A DNA stretch of 13,063 nt from Glomus cerebriforme (Eukaryota; Glomeromycota; Glomeromycetes; Glomerales; Glomeraceae). How positions within the stretch are numbered: the stretch's first letter is position 1; each line of letters opens with the position of its first letter. Position numbers and translations under genes: made by a program. Location of the stretch: assembly GCA_003550305.1 (NCBI GenBank), contig QKYT01000359.1, forward strand, positions 57,864-70,926, written 5' to 3'. This document shows, in pieces, positions 1 through 8,724 of this stretch. Under the pieces are notes generated by a model that was not told where the DNA came from, ran no database searches, and saw nothing but the letters and a program-made list of their open reading frames with translations.

Positions 1-1545
1 ATGTAATATTCGTATGTTATGAATAAAATTTCATACAGATTTAAAATGACTCATATTATAATCAGGTAATATATCAGTTACAGCACATGAATCATATTGC
101 AAGCAACATAGATCACTTTCTATATATAGCAAATGGCGTAATTTTTAAGGAGTCCACAGTCATCATAATCATTACAACGAATTTTTCATTCATATACCAC
201 CAGATAATCAAATAATTATGAAAAATTCCACAAAATCCCTAATTTATCTACGAATAAATAAATTATAAACTTTTCAAAAATATGATCAACAATTTATTAC
301 GCCTTTAATTACAAGAATATTATGTTTAACAAATTTCAAATTGCCTAAATTTTTGATATTGCAATAATAAGAATAATCAGGATTATACTCTTTATTCCAA
401 ACAAATTTTGTAAGAAAGAAATTTTAATGAACATTACACTAAATATTGTAGTATCCTAAACTATAAAAAAATTTGACACAAAATATTTAAAAAGTGTAAT
501 GATGAGATACCTAATTAAAAATAGGATTTTCAATCCGATTGTCTATTGATTAGTATATTTAAGTCATAAGCAACAGAATACAATGGAAGAAATTGTATTT
601 AGATGAAAGGGTTAAAAAAAGAAAATATAAGGCTACCTATTTCAACTTAAATTTCTTTTATATATTCAATTTTAATATTTATACAAACTAAATAATATTA
701 AATTTATTAAAAAAAATATCACATTATCAACTACCATAAAGAAAACAATTGGGTGACGAAACATTTATTACTTGATTAAAATTCTTTTAGAAATACAGTT
801 GTACAGATACTGGATTAAGCTGCTTTGTAATAAAATAATATCAATTTTTTATTAAATTAATTAAAATGTGATAGTTGATTTGAAATTCCGGTATTCAGTC
901 TAAAAATTAGTTGACTCGTTTTGAATACAAATTTTGTGTAGCACATAACAATATATAATATATAATAAAAATGAAAGTTTCAGTTAAAAATTATTAATTT
1001 TAGAGTATGTTATGCATGCTTTATTTACTAGAAACTTTTTAAAATTATTTATAGAATATCAATCAAAATGATTATAATGAATGAAATAATATCTTTTAAA
1101 ACAAATACAAATTACTTTTCATATTTTCTATATTTAATAAGATGATGCACCATTAAATAACGAAATATTTTGACAATTTTTTTTTAAACCATTTAAATAC
1201 TTATACAAACCGAACTACAGAATTATATGAAATAAATCTTTGGTTTAAATAATTTAAGTTTATTTTAATCCAATAATCAAAATATTGAATCCGTACTTAT
1301 TTATAAGATAAATGTTATATTTACTCTATTCTCGGCATTTTCTAAACATCCTCAAATTTAATTCTTTACGAACATAAAATTATTTATCATCTGATGAAAC
1401 TGATAGCCAAAATTTATGTAATTTTTAAAATTTAATTATGAAATCGATTAAACATTTGAAAACGTTCTTCACATGCGTGAATAAATATTGATTAACAATT
1501 ATGATATAATAAGTAAGACAAATATTCAATTACTTAATAATATAT
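1..1545. other. AT-rich intergenic region, no intact gene
   Basis: This stretch is very AT-rich, with many stops in all frames and no convincing long open frame, RNA gene or transposon end. The only coding-like trace is a short minus-strand open segment at 286-423 (listed separately), followed in another frame near 65-115 by residues such as ESDLCCLQYD. I see nothing else that can be named. It lies downstream of the Sel1 pseudogene and is probably intergenic DNA with decayed gene material. Confidence 0.6.
286..423 (-). pseudogene. Possible decayed coding fragment
   Basis: A 45-codon minus-strand open segment runs between two stops and has no start codon. It contains a protein-like run around TKFVWNKEYNPDY followed by NIKNLGNLKFVKHN. 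Further along the same strand, near 65-115 in another frame, the residues LPDYNMSHFKSV appear. The mix of Trp, Pro, Asp and Gly is less like random AT-rich translation than its surroundings, and the two pieces could be parts of one frameshifted ancestral gene, perhaps of the F-box-like class seen elsewhere in the window. I do not recognise a domain, and chance remains a real possibility. Confidence 0.2.
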
Positions 1546-2220
1546 TTAAGCTTTTTTAGTCACTTGACATCCATTTTCAATGGCTTTTTTATACTAATAA
1601 ATAGCTTTTCTATATCCTTTTCAGTTCCTTTACCTCGTTTATATAAAGACGCAAGGCTTATTTGTGCATCAACATTTCCTCCTTTTGCGGCCACCTTATA
1701 ACAATCAAATGTCTTTTCTTCATTAATATCAATTTGAGTTCCATGACTATAAATACTGTATATCCAAGTTTATAATAAGCATCTATTAATCCTTGACTAG
1801 CACTCATCAGCTGATTTTTTGTAAAATTCGAAGGCTCTTCTTTCATTAGAATCACCTAATTTATATAATGCTGCTTTATGATACCAATAATTAACTTTAC
1901 CTAAATTATCTGTTATAACTTCTTTACTTTTACCAAAATTATAAATTATACTACTATTTTTTCCACTAGCTGTTTCATTATATAATTCCAATCCTTTTTC
2001 TTTATTAATTTCAGCTCCAGTGCAATTTACATAGCAATACTCAAAGTTGAAATATTATTTCTAGGTAATCTATTTTCAGCTGATTTTTTATAAAATTCAA
2101 ATGATTTAATTTCATCTTTATTTATATCAATTCCTAATTCATAACATTCACCTAAACAATATTGTGCACAACCATCTTCATTTTCTGCTGTTTTGAATAA
2201 TTTTATTTTTAAAGCTGCGA
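1546..2220 (-). pseudogene. Sel1-repeat protein pseudogene
   Basis: Sel1 repeats (about 36-residue helix-turn-helix units that form protein-binding solenoids) can be read only by changing frame several times. The first piece (2220 to about 2045) reads CAQYCLGECYELG then KSFEFYKKSAEN. A shift near 2045 leads to an open piece ending in RRAFEFYKKSADEC at a stop near 1800. A third piece contains SQGLIDAYYKLGY. A shift near 1750 gives NEEKTFDCYKVAAKGG then DAQISLASLYKRGKGTEKD, another shift lies near 1605, and a TAG at 1596-1594 replaces the usual Trp codon of KAIYWYKKA. The ancestral stop is at 1548-1546. No kinase sequence precedes it, so it is a 5'-truncated relative, probably a duplicate, of the kinase-Sel1 gene that starts its 3' end about 1.2 kb away on the same strand. 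It is unlikely to make a functional protein. Confidence 0.8.
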
Positions 2221-2524
2221 ATAATAATAAGGATCCTCAGTTCATCCGTGATTTAGAACTTTAGAGTGCACTATCAACTAATTAAATCAAACTATATAAA
2301 GACCAATTATTGAAGATTATTTGAAAAGATGATAGACTTATTTTCTAGCATCAATAATACCATTTTTATTAAAAGAGTAAATATCGACAACGTAATATAA
2401 TAATTACAAAATTGAAAAAATGATTTGTTAAACTAAGTTTCTAATATATTTTTTTTTCGTTTATATCTATTATTTCAAATTTTTATAAAACTATACGTAG
2501 CTTTGATTTAATCAGTTATAACGC
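2221..2524. other. Intergenic, nothing recognised
   Basis: This is AT-rich sequence between the truncated edge of the Sel1 pseudogene and the target-site duplication of the small transposon. It holds no open frame with recognisable residues. The sequence just beyond 2220 does not continue the Sel1 or kinase reading, so the pseudogene appears cut off here. Confidence 0.5.
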
Positions 2525-2532
2525 ACCCCAGC

Positions 2533-2564
2533 AGGACCCCGAAATATATATATAGGGGTAAGGT
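2533..2564 (+). repeat. Left terminal inverted repeat
   Basis: This copy starts AGGACCCCGAAATATAT and pairs with 3072-3103 in reverse complement with two substitutions. The two runs of four G or C inside it stand out from the AT-rich surroundings. Confidence 0.85.
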
Positions 2565-2591
2565 GACTTTTGAATTTTTTACTAATAGCTC

Positions 2592-3063
2592 TACGCAAGG
2601 GTTTTTTATATGATCGCTACGCAAAATTAGTACTTAACATCAGATAATCATGAAAAATAAGCAAATTAATCATCTGACCTCTAGTTGTCATATGATTTAG
2701 GCTATTATTTTTCAAACATTGTTTAATGAGTTTTTAATCTTTTATTCAAATAAAAATTGTAAATTGTTTCCAACTTTACATTTTAGAATAATTAATTTGA
2801 AATAAAAGTTTCTTTTGAAATATGAAATACTCAAATAAGTGTTATAAATTTGTTATTTAAAATTAAACTATTTATTTATATATAATAAATATAATAAATA
2901 TAAATCAGCCAAATTAGTACTAAAAATACGCAAATCTAACTTTTGCTTTTAAAAAAAATTACTAAAAATACGCATTATGAATACCTGACTTTAACCAAAA
3001 AAAAGCCAAAATAATACGCAAATAAAAACCTGGCTTCAATATTTATCACTATTATGGCTACGC
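2592..3063 (+). repeat. Dispersed TACGC(A) motif inside the transposon
   Basis: The motif TACGC, usually followed by A, occurs on the plus strand at 2592, 2618, 2927, 2969, 3015 and 3059, with two copies within 100 bp of the left end and four within 180 bp of the right end. CpG-containing hexamers should be rare in DNA this AT-rich. The copies at 2618 and 2927 also lie beside a shared AAATTAGTACT. Arrays of short motifs just inside the ends are typical transposase-binding sites in hAT and related elements, but that role is inferred. Confidence 0.6.
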
Positions 3064-3071
3064 GTTTGTTG

Positions 3072-3103
3072 ACCCTACCCCTATACATATATTTCGGGGT
3101 CCT
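3072..3103 (-). repeat. Right terminal inverted repeat
   Basis: Read on the minus strand it starts AGGACCCCGAAATATAT, matching the left end. It is followed at once by the second copy of the 8-bp duplication ACCCCAGC. Confidence 0.85.
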
Positions 3104-3111
3104 ACCCCAGC

Positions 3112-3463
3112 ATTACACTATAATTTTTTGACACTTCCATAATTAATATAATGATATAAATAGTATGATCGGGTAAGTGTATTAGTTTGGATTAAGAATT
3201 TGTCACACGACATCACATAATCACATCCGATTGTTCGATTTTGTAATTATTCTTGATTGTTTTTTTTTATTTTATTTTTGTTAAAGGTGTATGTGTATTA
3301 ATGTATATATAAAATTTCATTATTTACAACATTGCGTAATTTCAATTTGTTAATATTCTTGAATTTAATTACGTTTTTTTATTTATCTAGTTCCAAATCA
3401 ATTATAAGCATATAAATATTTTCAGTTAGCTTATTATAAAAATCGGTCTTAACTTTTCAATAC
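3112..3463. other. 3' flank of the kinase-Sel1 gene
   Basis: This is AT-rich DNA between the transposon and the stop codon of the minus-strand kinase-Sel1 gene. It should hold the 3' untranslated region and polyadenylation site of that gene. The first 17 or so bases (3470-3453, overlapping the stop) still read GIGIEK in a shifted frame, a relic of the Sel1 repeat. Nothing else is recognisable. Confidence 0.5.
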
Positions 3464-6400
3464 CTATTCCATTTTATAACAGCTGTCCAAATTACATTGT
3501 GCTATTTCATTTCCGTTTTCTGCTGCTTTTCTATACCAGTAAATAGCTTGTTTTATATTTTTTTCTGTACCTTCACCATTTTCATATAAGGTTCCAAGAT
3601 TGTTTTGCGCATAACTATGCTCTTTTTCAGCTGCTATCTTATATAATTCAAATGCTCTTTTCTTATTAATTTCAGTACCAATTCCTATATGATAACAATA
3701 TCCAAGTTCGTATTGAGAATCCAAATATTCTTTATCTGCTGACATATTATAATATTCAAAAGCCTTAACTTCATCCTTTTCAACTCCTATTCCTAATTTA
3801 TAACAACATCCCAAATTATATTGTGCTACTTCATATTCATTTTCTGCTGCTTTATTAAACCAATAAATAGATTTTTCTAGATCTATTTCTATACCTTCAC
3901 CATTTCCATATAATGTTCCAAGATTATTTTGTGCAATATTAAGTCCTTTCTCAGCTGCCATTTTATATAATTCAAATGCTTTTGTTTGATTAACTTTAGT
4001 ACCAATTCCATTGTCATAACAATATCCAAGTTGAAATTGTGCATTTAAATATTCTTTTTCAGCTGATTTATTAAAAAATTCAAAAGATTTAGTTTCATTT
4101 TTTTCAACAACTATTCCTAATAAATAATAACAACCCAAAATATATTGTGCTATTTCACTACCATTTTTTGCTGCTTTGTTATACCAGTAAATAGCTTGTT
4201 TTAAATTTTTTTCTGTTCCTTCACCAGTTTCATATAAAAATCCAAGACTATTTTGTGCAATATCATACTCTTTTCCAGCTGCTATCTTATATAATTCAAA
4301 TGCTCTTTTCTTATTAACTTCAGTACCAATTCCTATATGATAACAATATCCAAGTTCATATTGAGCATCTAAATATTCTTTGTTTGCTGATTTACTATAA
4401 TATTCAAAAGCCTTAACTTCATCCCTGTCAACTCCTATTCCTAATTTATAACAACATCCCAAATTATATTGTGCTACCTCATATTCATTTTCTGCTGCTT
4501 TATTAAACCAGTAAATTGCTTTTTCTAAATTTTTTTCTGTACCATCACCATTTTCATATAAAATTCCAAGGTTACATTGTGCAATACTATGTTCTTTTTC
4601 AGCTGCTATTTTATACAACTCAAATGCTTTTGTTCGATTAATTTCAGTTCCAATTCCATTATCATAGCAATATCCAAGTTCGAATTGGGCATCTAAATAT
4701 TGCTGATCTGACGATTTTTTATAATATTCAAAAGCTTTAACTTCATTCTTTTCTTTATAATATTGACCTAAATTATATTGTGCCATACAATCCCCATTTT
4801 TTGCTGCTTTATTATACCAATAAATTGCTTTTTTCAGATCCTTTTTTATACCTTCACCAGTTTCATATAAAAATCCAAGAAAATTCTGTGCAACATTATG
4901 CCCTTTTTTAGCTGCTAATTTGTATATTTCAAATGCTATTGTTTTATTTATTTTAGTTCCCAATCCATAATAATAACATTCTCCAAGCATAACTTCAGCA
5001 TTTAAATATCCCTTTTTGGCTGACTTTTTATAATATTCAAAAGCTTTAACCTCATCCTTCTCAATTCCTTTTTCATGCCTATAACACTGGCCTAAATTAT
5101 ATTGTGCCACATAATCCCCATTTTCTGCTGCTTTATTATACCAATAAAATGCTTTTTCTAAATTTTTTTCTGTACCTTCACCATTTTCATATAGAATTCC
5201 AAGATTACATTGTGCAATATTATGTTCTTTTTTAGCAGCAATTTTATATAATTCAAATGCTTTTACTTTATTAATATCAGTTCCAATTCCAAGATCATGA
5301 CATTCTCCAAGTTGAAAATATGCTTCTTTATATCCTTGCATAGCTGATTTTTGATATAATTTAAAAGCTTTTCTTTTATCTTTTTCCACACCTTCACCAT
5401 TCTTATAACAATTACCTAAATTATATTGTGCAAATTTATTTCCATTTTCTGCTGCTTTTTTAAAGTAATAAAATGCTTTTATATAATTTTGTTTTATTCC
5501 CATTCCATTATAATTATTCATTCCAATTTGCCTTACTCCTTCAAAATATATTTTATTTCCTATACTTTTAATTTTCTTAACATTGATTTTTTTGTTATAA
5601 TTTTGTTCAAGAATGAGATTTGCAATAATGTTTCCATTATTTGTTGCTTTTTCATACCAATATAAGGCTTGATCTCTATCTAATTTGGTTCCAATTCCAT
5701 AATAAAAACAATCCCCAAGTTGATATTGAGCATCTGCTATCTCTTTTTCTGCTAATATCTTATAATAATTAAATGCTTTATTTTTGTCAGTTTTAATTCC
5801 TATTCCTAATCTATAACAATTTGCAAGATAAAGGTTTGCAATTGTATTTTCATTATTAGTTGCTTTTTGATACCATTCAATAAATTTATTTTCGTTATTT
5901 TCAGTTCCAATACTAAATTCATAGCAGTATCCTAAATAAAATTGTCCAATAATACTTCCATTTTCCGCAGCTTTTTTATACCAATTGAATGCCAAATTAT
6001 TGTTTTGTTCAGTTCCATATCCATCAATATAACATTTAGCAAGATAAACTTGTGCTATTGAAAAGTTATCATCTGCCGCTTTTAAAAATAATTCAAGTGT
6101 TTTATTTTTATTTTGTTTCATTACAATATCATAATAATAAAATAATCCAAAAAACCAAATATATTTTGATTCGTTTTGATTTTCAGCAAGCCAAGTTATA
6201 AGATTATTTGTAATTTGGTTCAATTGTAATATTTTTTGATTGATTAACTCTTGAATCTGATCAAACGTATAACCTGAATCATGTTTTTTAATAATAATTG
6301 CAATTAACTTATCAACAATTATATTATTGATATTATTAAATGTTGAATCAAACGAATCTCTTGATAATTTTGTATTTGTTGATGATGGATTAATTGTATT

Positions 6401-7801
6401 ATCCATTATATCTGATTGATATGAACTTAGGTTGCTAATATTATCAATATTTAATCCTCTATTTGATATCAATTCATTATTTAAATCCATGGTTCCTTCA
6501 CTTGATTCAGAAGTTATTCCATATCTTTCCAAAGAATTATCGTTTTTCTTTTTGTTAACAGCACTAATAATCATATCACCTTGTTTATAAAAGATTATAT
6601 TTTTAAGAATTGAAACAACGTCTTGCATATTTGGACGCTCATATGGCTCATATCTCCAACATTCTAAAAAAAATTAACAAAATTAGCATTATTAATAAAC
6701 TTTCTTTCAAAAGATTAACATTTTAAAGATTAAAAATTTTATTACCAATATATAAACTACTATATTCAATGGGTGTGCCATCAATAATTTCTTCTCGTTT
6801 ACCATTTACTATGGATAAGATTAAACAAGCATCATAATTATTTTCGGAAAATGGTTGATGTCCACTTGAAATTTGCCACATTAAAATTCCAATGCTATAT
6901 ACATCAGATTTTTTGTTTAATTTGTAATCTTGATCATTTAGACCTTTTGGATCGATAAAAGGGACTGCACCAATTATTTTTGATGTATTACTTGACGCAT
7001 TAGCAATTTTTTTAGATAAACCAAAATCTGCTATTTTAATATTTTTCTGATGTATAAGTATATTATCTGCATGCTTTTTATTAAATGAAAGATCATATTA
7101 ATTTTTTGTTATTAATAAAATAATTGAATAAAGAATTTACAAATTAATTAAGATCATACCAGGTCACGATGAATAATATCATGATCATGTATATATTGAA
7201 CGGCACTTGTTAATTGAAACGCTAACAGATATTTATCATTCCAATCAAGTTCGTTAAAATGATCACTTAAATAAGTTTTTAATGTACCACCGTCAGCATA
7301 TTCTAAAATTAGTGAATATTTTTTCTCTGATACACGTAAAAAAGAAACATCAATTGTAAAAGAAGGAAATTTATTTTATTTTAATACAATTTATGTAATT
7401 TATGTTAAAAATTTACCAGTTTCTATCTTCGTGATTCCACAAAGTCGTAAAATATTTTCATGAAAATCAACTCTTTTTTGTAATATTATCTGCGAACGAA
7501 TTTAGAATTTAATCTGTAATAAAAATTATTATAATAATTTATTACAATTACTAATAAAATTACATACCTCGTTTACAACTTCTTTCAGTGTTGTTTTGTC
7601 ATTATTGAAAGTTTTTAAAGCAAATATATTATTAGAATTTTTCCAATTAGTGCGAAAAACACTTCCATATGAACCACTTCCTATCGGGATTAAATTTTTA
7701 AATTCCGAATATTCGTAATAATTGAAATATTCATTTGCGATTGATTGTTCTAACCAATCAATATAATCAGTTGATTCTTTAAAATCGGCTCCATTGGACA
7801 T
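3464..7801 (-). CDS. TKL-like protein kinase with long Sel1-repeat array
   Basis: Joining five exons (7801-7568, 7489-7417, 7326-7160, 7073-6746, 6663-3464) across GT-AG introns of 78, 90, 86 and 82 bp gives an uninterrupted frame of 1333 residues. The start is supported by an in-frame stop six codons upstream (7819-7817) and an A at -3. The kinase domain spans about residues 36-290: glycine loop GSGSYG (41-46), ATP lysine K63, helix-C E78, catalytic loop HRDLHADN with D157 and N162, DFG 174-176, and a helix-F segment [11 protein letters not shown]; the APE motif is altered to DPK. All catalytic residues are present, so an active Ser/Thr or dual-specificity kinase of the TKL group is likely. 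An Asn/Ser-rich linker (about 299-384) and a helical segment lead to a Sel1 solenoid from about 431 to the end, with about 24 units plus a partial one. Sel1 arrays bind partner proteins, so a kinase tethered to a scaffold is inferred. The protein is probably cytosolic, as no signal peptide or membrane segment is seen. Confidence 0.88.
3467..5437 (-). repeat. Higher-order Sel1 array: six 324-bp super-units
   Basis: The last 18 complete Sel1 units fall into a strict A-B-C order. Type A reads VAQYNLG..YK then [10 protein letters not shown]. Type B reads [14 protein letters not shown] then [10 protein letters not shown]. Type C reads [17 protein letters not shown] then [13 protein letters not shown]. 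The super-units lie at 5437-5114, 5113-4790, 4789-4481, 4480-4157, 4156-3833 and 3832-3509, with a partial type A at 3508-3467. Each is 324 bp except the third, which is 309 bp because its type A unit lacks five codons. The fourth and sixth are especially alike, and near-identical DNA 648 bp apart (for example 3792 and 4440) shows that the last four super-units arose by duplication of a six-repeat block. Confidence 0.85.
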
Positions 7802-8724
7802 TTTAACAATATTTTGTTAATTTGTTTTATTTTTAACGGAGTTTATTGAAAGTTTCTCGATATTGATCGACAAAATTTTTATTAAATGCATATACTGTAC
7901 TTAATAAACGGGTACTACACATGTCCCGTAATACAGCCGTAATATACTAAATATTTACTTGTAATACTAGAAATTCACAATATATAAAATTAGTACAAAA
8001 TTAGCTAAATAAGAAAAATCAATGTATTAGATGTGAATTAACCAGCTCTAAATAACTGAATCTGTATGTCAAAGTTATTTTTAACTGTGCCACACAAATT
8101 ATTTATTATGTCTTTTTATTGTTATTCAATTGTTGTTTATGAAAAAAAATATATTTTAATTATCACTTTCAAAAAAATAATTAATGGAATTAAAAAAAAA
8201 TTATACTTCGCAAAGGCGTTGTAATTTTCCCGGCGTAGTATCACGTATACCCATTATTCTGGATCTGGGACGGATAGTCAAAAATATATTTATTCATTTC
8301 ACAATATGTGCGCCACATTTATTGCCGTAAAGAAAAGTGCGATTTTTTTGGGCAAACTTAGGACGTACCTGTGTAATTTCCGAACAATAACAAAGCGGAA
8401 TATCCAGCATAATAACCACGAATGGTCGCATTACTTATTACTTGCTGCCATTATTTTCGTTTTAAAAATAATTGATTTTATGGTGCAAATGAAAAAAAAG
8501 AATTTTTTTTTGTGTAGAGCTATTATTAAAAGTCACAAACTAAGCGTATGATTTATAAATTTGACAAAAAACAAATTATTCTTTTTTTCCGCAATCAAAC
8601 TCAATACATTTTTTTTTGTCGTGTTAAAAAAAAATATATATAATAAACGAAATTTTGAATTTTATAGTTTATTCATAAAAAAAAAAATTATATATAATAG
8701 TAAAATGATAAAAACAAAATTATC
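7802..8724. promoter_or_regulatory. 5' region of the kinase-Sel1 gene
   Basis: This interval lies upstream of the minus-strand kinase-Sel1 start and must contain its promoter and 5' untranslated region. No clear TATA box or initiator can be singled out because the DNA is so AT-rich. Two things stand out: an imperfect palindrome around 7910-7930 (cggg...cccg flanking ACATGT), and a less AT-rich island at about 8215-8480 with several CpG-containing words such as CCCGGCG and GTGCGCC. From about 8595 to 8700 two A-tracts each followed by TATATATAAT form a loose direct repeat next to the end of the F-box pseudogene. Confidence 0.45.
8215..8480. other. Less AT-rich island of unknown nature
   Basis: Base composition shifts abruptly towards GC, with CpG words (CCCGGCGTAG, ACGTATACCC, GGACGTACC). 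Both strands carry short open frames here: 8306-8551 plus, and 8432-8295 minus (44 residues, containing LDIPLCYCSE). Neither resembles a known family and neither has support beyond being open, so I do not call them genes. The island may be a decayed repeat, a retained gene fragment or a regulatory block upstream of the kinase gene. Confidence 0.35.

Larger units (their letters stand above)
2533..3103. mobile_element. Non-autonomous TIR DNA transposon (MITE-like)
   Basis: The ends are inverted repeats: the left end begins AGGACCCCGAAATATAT and continues to the TATAGGGGTAAGGT motif; the reverse complement of the right end begins the same way and ends TATAGGGGTAGGGT. About 32 bp match with two mismatches. 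The flanks are the direct repeat ACCCCAGC (2525-2532 and 3104-3111), a perfect 8-bp target-site duplication, so insertion by a cut-and-paste transposase is well supported. An 8-bp duplication is typical of the hAT superfamily, but if the terminal A is counted outside the element the duplication is 9 bp, which would suit Mutator-like elements. The interior is about 500 bp of AT-rich DNA without a transposase frame, so it would need a transposase supplied in trans. Repeated TACGC motifs near both ends may be transposase-binding sites. Confidence 0.85.

Noticed and set aside
1658..1991. Two overlapping small minus-strand genes
   Set aside because: They are frameshifted portions of the Sel1 pseudogene; the real Sel1 residues switch frame at about 1800 and 1750.
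3464..5437. CRISPR-like or satellite array
   Set aside because: The periodicity is that of translated Sel1 repeats (108, 324 and 648 bp) with codon-level divergence; there are no identical repeats with unique spacers, and the host is a eukaryote.
5426..5665. Plus-strand 79-residue open frame rich in Ile, Phe and Cys
   Set aside because: It lies antisense inside the Sel1 exon. Its hydrophobic make-up is what the reverse of AT-rich Lys/Asn/Tyr codons gives, so it is a shadow and not a membrane protein gene.
8306..8551. Plus-strand 81-residue open frame with a hydrophobic stretch (LLLAAIIFVLKII)
   Set aside because: It has no recognisable domain, no splice or regulatory context and a competing open frame on the other strand. 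I treat it as chance in a less AT-rich block.
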